From the NCBI GenBank assembly GCA_024400425.1, contig JAKSMV010000019.1:1-63638 (forward strand): a DNA stretch of 63,638 nucleotides, read 5' to 3'. Each line of letters begins with the position of its first letter. Position 1 is the stretch's first letter. A program made the translations under genes and the position numbers. The DNA comes from Bacteroidales bacterium. GTDB lineage: Bacteria > Bacteroidota > Bacteroidia > Bacteroidales > F082. Positions 33,822 through 42,000 of the stretch are shown piece after piece. The notes below the pieces were generated by a model, which searched no databases, was not told the origin of the DNA, and saw nothing but the letters and a program-made list of their open reading frames with translations.

Positions 33822-34685
33822 ATGAAAAAGATAACATTAACATTGATTTCGTGTGTCATGTTTTTGACAATATACGCACAATCCATTGACATTCAATGTT
33901 TTTTGGTTGACTCGGTGACGCAAGTTCCCATCCAATATGCCAATATCGGCATTTCGGAAAAAAATATTGGCACCGTCACAGATGAAAACGGACGTTTCGT
34001 GCTTGCCGTTCCCGATAGTCTGGCAAATCAAGATTTGACCCTTTCACGCATCGGCTATCAAAGAAAAACCATTGCCGTAAATTCATTTGGAAGTCATACG
34101 GATACATTGCTGTTCGTTCCTGAAATATATGAATTGCAAGAAGTTACCATTTCGGCTGGAAAAATGCGAGAAAAGAAAGTCGGACATGCAGGCAACAAAA
34201 TAGTTCAGTTTCAGGATCATGCCAGACATCTTGGCTACGAATTTGGAACCATGTTGAAATTATCGAAGAAGAAGCCGACGCTTTTGAAGGATTTCAATTT
34301 TCGGGCTGTTACTTTCGGCAATATCGATTATGCCTTAATGCGTGTGAATATCTATCATATTGATGGAGAAGTGTTTACGAATGTCTTGAAAGAAAATATT
34401 TATGTCACACTGACGGATAACGAATTGGGATGCGAAAAATGCGTCAATCTTTTGCCATACAACATTGTGGTTCAAGGGGAGATTGCCGTAACACTTGAAT
34501 TGGTGAAAATCCGTTACAAGTCTGAACCTCAAAAAGTTGAACAGGAAACCGAAAGTTACGGCTTCGGTGGGATTGGCTATGACGGCACTTTCTTGAACAA
34601 TATGTGCGGCAGAGATGCTAGCCAAGGCGCATGGGAGACGATATCGGCTGTCGGACCTGGTTTTTGGTTGCATGTTTTGCAATGA
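33822..34685 (+). CDS. Exported protein with carboxypeptidase-regulatory-like domain
   Basis: 287 residues. Signal peptide to about residue 20 (IYAQ). Residues 21-100 form a CarboxypepD_reg-like beta sandwich: FLVDSVTQVPIQYANIGI, GTVTDENGRFVLAVPD and LTLSRIGYQRKTI are the classic motifs. Residues 108-287 are an unrecognised beta-rich domain. It looks like the N-terminus of a TonB-dependent receptor, but no plug or barrel follows, so it is a free-standing exported protein. It starts 28 bases after the HTH gene and may belong to the same transcript. Confidence 0.8.
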   Translation: MKKITLTLISCVMFLTIYAQSIDIQCFLVDSVTQVPIQYANIGISEKNIGTVTDENGRFVLAVPDSLANQDLTLSRIGYQRKTIAVNSFGSHTDTLLFVPEIYELQEVTISAGKMREKKVGHAGNKIVQFQDHARHLGYEFGTMLKLSKKKPTLLKDFNFRAVTFGNIDYALMRVNIYHIDGEVFTNVLKENIYVTLTDNELGCEKCVNLLPYNIVVQGEIAVTLELVKIRYKSEPQKVEQETESYGFGGIGYDGTFLNNMCGRDASQGAWETISAVGPGFWLHVLQ

Positions 34686-34718
34686 AAAATTTTCTTTCCA
34701 TTCATGGAAAAGAATACG

Positions 34719-34727
34719 TATTTTTGC
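34719..34727 (+). promoter_or_regulatory. -7 promoter element for the DUF2461 gene
   Basis: Reads TATTTTTGC, 121 bases before ATG 34848, implying a leader of about 115 bases made largely of CAA-rich degenerate repeats. A hairpin-like segment (TCTTTCCAT / ATGGAAAAGA, 34692-34713) just upstream may help terminate the previous gene. Confidence 0.6.
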
Positions 34728-34779
34728 CAATAGATAAGTGGATGTCATGAATTCTCGAAGTTCCGCAGCCCACAAAGTC

Positions 34780-34834
34780 CTCAAGTCAAATAGTCAACAA
34801 TTCAACAAATCAACAACAAACAACTCAACAAATC
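34780..34834 (+). repeat. Degenerate TCAACAA-type short repeats in the leader
   Basis: About six imperfect copies of TCAACAA/TCAACAAA/TCAAGTCAA in 55 bases, nearly lacking G, immediately before ATG 34848. It would form an unstructured, translation-friendly leader. Confidence 0.55.
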
Positions 34835-34847
34835 CCAAAGTCCAAAC

Positions 34848-35516
34848 ATGGAAGATATATTTGCATTTCTCGACGGCATATTGCGCAATAACAACCGCCA
34901 GTGGTTTCAGGAACATAAGGATGAATATCTGAAAGCGCAAGGCAAATTCAACGAGATAGCCGAACAAATCATTGCCGGCGTACAGAAGTTCGATGAAACC
35001 TGTCAAGGCCTGACGCTGAAGGATTGCACCTACCGTTTCTACCGCGACACGCGTTTCTCAACCGATAAACGACCTTACAAGACCCATTTCGGCGTGTTCG
35101 TTTGCCCTGGGGGAAAGAAGTCGATGAAGTCGGGCTATTATTTCCACATAGAGCCTGAAGGTGCTGAATATCTGGGTCGTAACATGCTTTGCACAGGCAT
35201 GTATTGCCCCGACACGGCCATGCTGAAAAGTATCCGCGATGGCTTGCTTTTCGATAGTGAGCCTTTGGTGAAATCCATCAAGGAAGCCAAGCATTTCGCG
35301 TGCGACACGTCGAGAAACATGGTGCGTGTGCCGAATGGCTATCCGAAAGACCATCCGCAAGCCGAATTCTTCAAGCATCGCGACTGGCTCTTGGAACGTG
35401 AAATTCCAAAAGACATGCTCTACAGCAAACGCTTGGTTGAGTGGGCTTTGGAAGAGTTCCGAACCACGCGCGATTTCTGCCAGACACTGAACAAACTTGT
35501 GAGTTTTGAAGAATAA
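34848..35516 (+). CDS. DUF2461 family protein
   Basis: 222 residues, the full length of the DUF2461 (TIGR02453) family. Characteristic motifs: residues 14-22 NNNRQWFQE, then YRFYRDTRFSTDKRPYKTHF (about 62-81) and GYYFHIEPEG. Cytoplasmic; no biochemical role is established. Transcribed alone from the -7 element at 34719 and ended by a bidirectional hairpin shared with the convergent DUF937 gene. Confidence 0.92.
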   Translation: MEDIFAFLDGILRNNNRQWFQEHKDEYLKAQGKFNEIAEQIIAGVQKFDETCQGLTLKDCTYRFYRDTRFSTDKRPYKTHFGVFVCPGGKKSMKSGYYFHIEPEGAEYLGRNMLCTGMYCPDTAMLKSIRDGLLFDSEPLVKSIKEAKHFACDTSRNMVRVPNGYPKDHPQAEFFKHRDWLLEREIPKDMLYSKRLVEWALEEFRTTRDFCQTLNKLVSFEE

Positions 35517-35520
35517 ACAA

Positions 35521-35553
35521 AACGAGCCTCGCTGACCAGCGAGGCTCGTTTTT
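35521..35553 (+). terminator. Bidirectional terminator between the DUF2461 and DUF937 genes
   Basis: A 14-bp perfect inverted repeat AACGAGCCTCGCTG / CAGCGAGGCTCGTT, preceded by AAACAA and followed by TTT, able to work in both directions between convergent genes. Confidence 0.93.
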
Positions 35554-35570
35554 ATTAGATGGTTAAGCGA

Positions 35571-36098
35571 TTACTTGCCGCCAAAGATTTTGCCAAGGCC
35601 GCCAAGAATGCTGCCTAAACCGCCAGCGTTGTTTGATGCACCGCCACCGAGGACGCTGCCGAGCAATGCACCAAGTGCATCGTTGCCAGTGTTGTTGCCC
35701 TTCAACTTGCCAAGCATGTTCATCAAGGCAGGAGCAATGGACGAAAGGATGTTGCTCACCTGACCGCTTGTGGTGCCGGTCTGTTTACCGATTTTGTCGA
35801 AGATAGAGGAAGCGTTGCCGCCCAAAATCTTACCCAAAATCTTTGAACCGTCGGTGAGGTCAACATTCTTCAGGTTGCTGATCATGCTGTTGGCATTGCC
35901 AGCGTGGTCGCCGAGGGCCTTTGCCAAAGCAGCGGCTCCGCTTTCTGTGGAGGCGTTTTTCTGCATGGCGCCAATCAAAGTTGGGAGGGCGCTGGTGATG
36001 ACTGATGACACCTTGTTGGTGTCGATGTTGAATTTCTTACTGATTTCGTTGACAGTGTCGTTGCCTGCCAATGAGCTTAAAATGTTCGCAAGATCCAT
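35571..36098 (-). CDS. DUF937 (YidB-like) family protein
   Basis: 175 residues. N-terminal DUF937 motifs: SSLAGNDTVNEISKKFN and VSSVITSALPTLIGAM (about 8-45), then AALAKALGDHAG and KILGKILGG. The last 40 residues are rich in Gly/Ala/Asn (LGALLGSVLGGGASNN...). No signal peptide. Function unknown. It is the last gene of a minus-strand operon, 27 bases after the SGNH hydrolase stop; that gap carries AGATTTA-type repeats. Confidence 0.85.
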   Translation of the reverse strand: MDLANILSSLAGNDTVNEISKKFNIDTNKVSSVITSALPTLIGAMQKNASTESGAAALAKALGDHAGNANSMISNLKNVDLTDGSKILGKILGGNASSIFDKIGKQTGTTSGQVSNILSSIAPALMNMLGKLKGNNTGNDALGALLGSVLGGGASNNAGGLGSILGGLGKIFGGK

Positions 36099-36107
36099 AA
36101 TTTGTGT

Positions 36108-36133
36108 ATTTTAAAGATTTAAGATTTAAAGAT
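36108..36133 (-). repeat. AGATTTA tandem repeat between the SGNH and DUF937 genes
   Basis: Three near-identical units, TTTAAAGA / TTTAAGA / TTTAAAGA, overlap the SGNH hydrolase stop codon and fill most of the 27-base spacer. Confidence 0.5.
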
Positions 36134-36797
36134 ATCGTTTTATTGCGTTGCACCAGACTTCATAGCCTTTTCCGATGAGGTGCAGACCGTCGTTTGTATA
36201 ATCGAGGTTCATTTTGCCTTCTGCATTGGTGAAAAGCGAAAAGAGGTCAATGTAAGTAACGTTTTCTTCCTCAGCGATTTGCTGCAACAAAGCGTTGGTT
36301 ACGGGAATGTCTTGCCAACGTGCCGTGTGGCCTTCAAACATGCCATAATGGTCGTTGACGGGCAAAACGCTTTGAAGGAAAATCTTTGTGCGTGGCGATT
36401 CTGCCTTGATTCTTCTGACGATTTGCCGCGTTTTTGCAGCAATGGTATCAGGATTGCCGCCACGGCCCAAGTCGTTGATGCCAATCATCAGAAAAACCTT
36501 GGCCGGCTGGCCTTTGGTGATGGTCGCCAAACGGTTCAGCACGCCGTCGCACACATCGCCGCTGATGCCACGGTTCTTGCAATGGCGGTTTTGTAACAGT
36601 TCGCTCCATTCGCCGCCATCGGTGATGCTGTTGCCTAAGAAAATGATGTCGCGGTGCGAGGTCGGCAAGGTCTCAAACAACAATTCGCGTTGGTCGTAAT
36701 ATGTGCTGAATTTGCCTATGGTTTGGGCAAAACTCCAAACTGGCAGCATAGCCAAGAACAATAGAAATATTGATGCCCTGAAGAAGTACATTTTCAT
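36126..36797 (-). CDS. Exported SGNH/GDSL-family hydrolase
   Basis: 223 residues; signal peptide to about residue 25 (WSFAQ). SGNH signature blocks are present: block I LGNSITDGGEW with nucleophile Ser57, block II glycine in NRGISGDV, block III GINDL (Asn), block V NDGLHLIGKGY with Asp203 and His206. Such enzymes deacylate or deacetylate lipids, glycans or peptidoglycan in the periplasm or outside. The size and GNSITDGGEW variant are like the carbohydrate-esterase-type relatives, but substrate is not determinable. Twelve bases below the GNAT gene. Confidence 0.92.
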   Translation of the reverse strand: MKMYFFRASIFLLFLAMLPVWSFAQTIGKFSTYYDQRELLFETLPTSHRDIIFLGNSITDGGEWSELLQNRHCKNRGISGDVCDGVLNRLATITKGQPAKVFLMIGINDLGRGGNPDTIAAKTRQIVRRIKAESPRTKIFLQSVLPVNDHYGMFEGHTARWQDIPVTNALLQQIAEEENVTYIDLFSLFTNAEGKMNLDYTNDGLHLIGKGYEVWCNAIKRYL

Positions 36798-36809
36798 AAA
36801 TTCGTTGAA

Positions 36810-37334
36810 TTACAATAATTTATAGATATTCGAAACATGCTCAAAACCATGATGCTCAAAGAAAGCATGGGCTGAATGGTTCTCGCGTCCCGATTCAAGA
36901 TAAATGTCTTTTATACCCTTCCCCTTGAACCATGCGAAATCGTTTTGCATCAAGGCAGTGCCTATGCCTTGCGAACGGTTTTCGGACAAAACGAGCAAAT
37001 CGCACAACATGCCAAACGGATCGGCACCGTCTTCTTCAATGTCGATGACGGAGAAACCTAGCAGTTGCCTTTCATCATTTTCCGCTACAAAAACCGCAGC
37101 ATCGGTGGAATCCAAATGTTCAGTGATGTATTTGTGCCACATTTCTGCAGCATTTGTCGAAGGCCGACCTGTAAATTTTCCATCCTCTGTATGAATGGCG
37201 ATGCCAACACCCATCTGTATTTCGCCATGCGAGATGTACTCGGGATGTGCATTGATATGGCTTAAAAATGCTGCTTGAAGTCTGTCGGCATCAGCCATAA
37301 CCGCTTTTCTTATCGTATAATTTGCTGTTTTCAT
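36810..37334 (-). CDS. GNAT-family N-acetyltransferase
   Basis: 174 residues. N-terminal YTIRKAVMADADRL strand-helix, middle QLLGFSVIDIEEDG strand, the acetyl-CoA motif LSENRSQGIGTALMQ (about 128-142, R-x-x-G-x-G/A) and a C-terminal HAFFEHHGFE typical of GNAT enzymes. Substrate unknown. It starts by an ATGA overlap with the large membrane-tailed gene upstream, so the two are translationally coupled. Confidence 0.9.
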   Translation of the reverse strand: MKTANYTIRKAVMADADRLQAAFLSHINAHPEYISHGEIQMGVGIAIHTEDGKFTGRPSTNAAEMWHKYITEHLDSTDAAVFVAENDERQLLGFSVIDIEEDGADPFGMLCDLLVLSENRSQGIGTALMQNDFAWFKGKGIKDIYLESGRENHSAHAFFEHHGFEHVSNIYKLL

Positions 37335-38917
37335 TTTCTTTTCCTTTTAAACAACGAATGCCAAAACTCCTTGCCGATGAGGCCAATGGAAAGGAGCAAG
37401 GCAAGAATCATTAGGATGGCCGAAAACCAGATGAGACCGTTGGCAACATGCTCCGATTGGCTTGTGCCCGCTGCCAGACTGATGAAAGGCAATTCGATAG
37501 GTTGGAACAAGATTTCGAGCAAAGATACTGCGGAAATCAAGCCCAGCACCACGTTAAGCTTGTTGCTCTGCTTCATCGAGCGGTATTCGCTCAGGTTGTG
37601 CATCGAGTCGTTGACGCGGTCCATGATGGTCTCAAGTTTTTCCATATCCTCGTCAAGTTCTAGGCGTTTCACGGTGCGGTCGAACATGATTTTGTGCGAG
37701 ACAAACTTTGAATACTTGACGGCATCGAGCTGGAGCAGCAAGTGCGTCATCTCAACGCTCATCTTCGAATTGGCTGCAATGATTTCTTGCGGGTCGATGT
37801 CGTTGGAATCGGAAAGGGTGAATTCCACCATGCGCTGGTTGACATAGCCTATGGTGAATTTCTTGGCCAAAATCATTTCCAAAATCAAGAGATATTCTGG
37901 CCATGAGACATGGTAATGCGAGCGTTCGGCAAGGTGTTCGGCCCAGTCAGTCGGTGCGTCGGCGCTACGCAATCCGTAGGTGCCGAATACCACGCACATG
38001 TTTTGGTTGACCAACACCAAATCGTCAGTATCAATGGCGATATTGCAGCCACACACATCTTCGTATGACTCTTCCGTACGGAAAGGCCATTCGCCAGGAT
38101 ACGAGGACATTAGTCCGACCAATTCCTTCTTGTGATGCTCATAGATATGGGTAATGATGCCGGCTTCGTCGAAACCGAGACTTTGGAAAGTACCGTCGTG
38201 ATGCTGCAAATCTTCCCAAATATCGACCATCACATAGTTCAAGTCGCGCATCGGCTCTACCTGACGCTTGGGATGCTTACGGCCATCGACAGCGCTAAGG
38301 CATTGCCGAAGGATAAGGTTCTTGTAACGCTGGCAGACAAGCTCGAAGGTGTTGGTGGCGCCTTCCAAATCAATCGTCTGACGGTTGTCGGGACAAGGCG
38401 TTCCGTCTTCACAAACTTGAATGTCGGAAACATCAACACTCTTCAGCTCCAGGTTGATGTTAGTGCCGTCGCTGTCGTCATCGTTCATGCTCCAGTGTTC
38501 GGCACCCATGTTGAGTGCAGCCAAAGCGATGAGATGGTCGGTGGTCAGCAGGTTGTCGCTTCTGAAAGCCTTTCCGTCGTTCACCAGACGGTAGGTCAGC
38601 GAAATGGTCTTGTTGAAGAAAAGCGACATCTCGACATACATATCACCCTCAAGATGAACCGGATAGGGGTCATCGAGCTTGACATCCATGTGAAAGCCTT
38701 GCAACTTGAATCGGGCGATGCTTTTCTGGTTTTGGGGCAGGACAAAGATTTGCGAGTCGATGTCGTTTTCTTTGTGCTCGATAAGGCCAGTGCGCTCGGC
38801 TTTCTCAATGTCGAACTTGAAGCCGTATGGCACCACGAAAGTCTGCATGAATACTAAGGAAAAGCCGTTGTAGCGCAACCCTTTGTGTTCATCTGTGCAG
38901 CAAGTGTTGTTGGTCAT
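37331..38917 (-). CDS. Large protein of unknown function with two C-terminal membrane helices
   Basis: 528 residues from ATG 38917 (MTNNTCC). The frame can be read from 38944, but that start would lie inside the -7 element (38933-38941). Residues 1-400 are soluble, without a signal peptide, rich in acidic residues and unrecognised, with a pair of CxxxC-like sites near the N-terminus and a VCGC. A helical, probably coiled segment (about 395-440) leads to two hydrophobic helices (about 442-465 and 486-512) and a KRKRK tail. The two-helix, long-soluble-domain layout faintly recalls CorA-like proteins, but no GMN motif is present. First gene of a four-gene operon with GNAT, SGNH hydrolase and DUF937. 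Confidence 0.8.
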   Translation of the reverse strand: MTNNTCCTDEHKGLRYNGFSLVFMQTFVVPYGFKFDIEKAERTGLIEHKENDIDSQIFVLPQNQKSIARFKLQGFHMDVKLDDPYPVHLEGDMYVEMSLFFNKTISLTYRLVNDGKAFRSDNLLTTDHLIALAALNMGAEHWSMNDDDSDGTNINLELKSVDVSDIQVCEDGTPCPDNRQTIDLEGATNTFELVCQRYKNLILRQCLSAVDGRKHPKRQVEPMRDLNYVMVDIWEDLQHHDGTFQSLGFDEAGIITHIYEHHKKELVGLMSSYPGEWPFRTEESYEDVCGCNIAIDTDDLVLVNQNMCVVFGTYGLRSADAPTDWAEHLAERSHYHVSWPEYLLILEMILAKKFTIGYVNQRMVEFTLSDSNDIDPQEIIAANSKMSVEMTHLLLQLDAVKYSKFVSHKIMFDRTVKRLELDEDMEKLETIMDRVNDSMHNLSEYRSMKQSNKLNVVLGLISAVSLLEILFQPIELPFISLAAGTSQSEHVANGLIWFSAILMILALLLSIGLIGKEFWHSLFKRKRK

Positions 38918-38932
38918 GACTGTAGATTTTGA

Positions 38933-38941
38933 GCAAAAGTA
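38933..38941 (-). promoter_or_regulatory. -7 promoter element for the 35571-38917 operon
   Basis: Reads TACTTTTGC on the minus strand, 15 bases upstream of ATG 38917; decides the start of that gene. Confidence 0.75.
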
Positions 38942-39007
38942 CATTTTTTCTCCATTCGAAAGCAGAATTTAACTGAAATATTGACCAGCAGTGTAAACCT
39001 AAATAAA

Positions 39008-39041
39008 GAGACCGACTAAAAATTGCTTTTTAGTCGGTCTC
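39008..39041 (-). terminator. Terminator of the C25 peptidase operon
   Basis: Perfect 15-bp inverted repeat (GAGACCGACTAAAAA and its complement) with a 4-base loop, followed on the minus strand by a T-rich tract; 24 bases after the last C25 stop. Confidence 0.92.
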
Positions 39042-39064
39042 ATGGTAATTGTTGTTCGGTCAGT

Positions 39065-42000
39065 TTATTCCTTCACGAACTTTACGGTAGTGTTGCCGTT
39101 GACTGATTTCACGTTGACGAAATACATGCCGCTGACAAGGTTTTCAAGGCTCATCGAAGTGAGTCCGTTGGCCTTGCTTTGCCGATAGACCACTTGGCCT
39201 ACGTTGTTGTATATCACGATTTCGCAATCTTCTTCAGGCAGGTTAATGCTGAACGAACCGTTGTTCGGGTTGGGGAAGATGGCCATTTCATCTGTTGTGA
39301 CTTCGGTCGTGATGGCGATGACTTCGGTTGGAGGGAACGAGATGTAGTCAATCCAAACGCAGTCGCTACCTGATGAAGCAGCATAGTCTTTCTTATAGGT
39401 CCAGTTGAGGGTGTGGCGTCCGGTTGGGATATTGAATGTCTCTTTGCTCCAAGCTACTTCACCGCTCCAGTTACCCATTTCGTTGCCGTCGATGAAGAAC
39501 TTCAGCTTGTCGTAGTCATGTTCAGACGACACTTTCTTGTAGAAACTCACTTCGCCGTCGGCTTGAACATCAAGTACGATGGAGAGTTCCACTTGCTGGC
39601 TGTCGTTGATGTCGCCCGATTTGGCGCAGTAGTTGCCTTCGTAAGGATTTTCGCTGACTACGGTCCAAGGGTGGGTGTATTGGTTGAGGTTCCAGTCGAA
39701 CTTCGAGAAGTCGCCAGTTTCCCAGTCTTCGGTGACGCTGCCCACTGAGAAGATGAACGATCCGTTGGTGAGGTACTGGCCGGAATAGGCGGCGAGGATG
39801 AGCTCGTAGCCGATGCCTACTTGTGCGTTTTCTGAGACACTGAAAGTGAAATCTACAGAGAACTCTTGTCCTGGCTCAACATTCCCAATGGAGAAGATGT
39901 TTTGGTCGAAACTGATTTCAGGTGCCGAGCAATAAACACCGAACATGGTGTTAGGGGCAAGGCTCATGCCCGTGTTCACGCAGGTGAAATGGATGTTGCC
40001 TGTCTCGCCTGGATTGACGGAGAAACTGCTTTGTGGGATGATTTCGAACGAAGGAGCGCCCACGATGATGGTGAAGTGACTGTCCCAGACATCGGTGCCA
40101 TCGGTGCAGCTCAAGTTGAAGGTGACGCGGGTGGCATTCGGGATGTCGTCGCTGACCACGAAAGTGAAGGCATTGGCAAGTTCGATGGTGGCATTGCCGC
40201 CAATGGTGCTGATGCTTTCGGTGTCGTCGGTGATGGCGATGTATTCAGGCTTGTCGCAAGTTAGGGTCGCCACGACGTTATTGGCTGCTACGTTACCTGC
40301 ATTTTTCACGCTCATGTTGAGGGTTTGTATTTCACTGAAATCCACATGTCCGTCTTCGTCATTGAGCGAGTAGCTGTAATAGATGACGTATGCGGTATTG
40401 TTTGGAATAGCCGACATCTCAAAGGTTTGAGGCCATGCGTTCATGCCTGTGACGATGAGTTTGAGGTCGCCGACAACGTCGATGGCGGGGTCGAATGTTA
40501 ATTCTGCCACGCCGTTTTCATCCGTCATGCCAAAGGCAATCATTTCATCGCCATAGAAGATGCTGCAGCGGAATCCCATAAGGCCATTTCCAGCTTCGTC
40601 GCTCACGGTGACTTGGGTGGAAGTCGTTCCGATGACGAGTTGGCTTGTGTAGTGAACTTCAGGGTTGAAAGGCTCGTCTTGCCATGGGCTGACGGCCACA
40701 TCGCCGAGGATGTTGAGGTCGTAGAAGTTCCAGCGCATAGCACCTTCTTCGTGCTGTCCAGGAGCGTTTACCCAAGGTGCGGTCATGCACTTGCCTTCTG
40801 CCATAGCCATGCCGATGAACGGGATGTGGTCGTTCATGTAGGCGTCGGTGGTCTCGCGGTGAAGGTGGATGGATGGACCTTCGGTTTGGCCTTCGTTGAA
40901 CCAGCCGTAACGTGAGTTGCCGATGACGCTGACGGCGAAGTTGCTGATGGTAGTCATGTCTTCGAGAATGCAATGCTCGTCGAAGGCACCGCAGTCGCAA
41001 CCACTGGTGTGGAAGAAGGTGTAGTTGTGGTCAACGCCGTTGGCGCCTGAGAAGTCGGAGTTGTTGATGCCATACCAACCAGCTACATAGCTTGAATTAG
41101 CGTGACCATCATGGTGGACATATTGGCAACCTTCGTTGATGGCGTTGCGCAGAGCGACACCGCTCCATGTGAAATCTTCTTCGTAGAGGCGAACGTAGTC
41201 GTAGTCTTCCGGCATACCGAGGGTGGTGTAGCCGTTGTCGTCGTGCAAACCGATGAGAAGCTCAAGGTATTGGCTCCCGTTTGTATTGGGATTGTCATAT
41301 AGGTGCTCGCCGCCAAGGATGATTCTGTTGAACTCGCCAAGAACAGGACTTTGCTGATAGGTGAGTGTTTTATGCAGGATGTGTTCCAACTGCGTGTTGT
41401 TGTTGAAGCACATACGAGCGATGCCGATTTCTGGGCAAAGGTCTTCTTCATCGATTTCACCCCAGATGTGGTTGCCGTTGGCATCCCAGTTGCCATCCAA
41501 AGCGCAATAGTAAAGGTCGGCAGGAATGTCGTCGGTGTAGGTGCTGCTTGAGTAGGCGGTGCAACGCAAGCCGCGGTAAGGGATTAGGTCAACGTCACCG
41601 CCGAGGTTCACCATGATGATGCCGTTGTCTTGGTATTCTTGGATGATGAAGTTGCGAATCTTCTCTTGGTTGTCGTAGCCTGTCATCGAGGCATAGATGC
41701 TTTCCACATCAACAACATGGGTGCGGATACCGATGCCTTCGTAGAATTTGACATATTCGTCAAATGCATTGACGTATGACGAAGGCGTGATGACGAGTAA
41801 CTCGTAGCCAGGAACGGCTCTGCCTCTGCTGAGGTAGGTCTCGAGGTTGTCGTTGTTTTGGGCCATGCGCTTGACGCTGTTGACAATCATCGGATTGTTC
41901 CAAAGCATGGATGAATGGTCGTCGCGCTCCGATTGGGTCATGACGCGGACCACAGCGGTCTGTGCGTAATAGACCTTACCCGTTTCAGGGATGTAACGTA

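Noticed and set aside
34692..34713. Terminator after the carboxypeptidase-regulatory-like gene
   Set aside because: The inverted repeat is imperfect, the loop is two bases, and the T run overlaps the next promoter element; too weak to list as a terminator.
34738..34932. Plus-strand open frame in the DUF2461 leader
   Set aside because: Low-complexity translation of the CAA-rich repeats overlapping the real gene in another frame.
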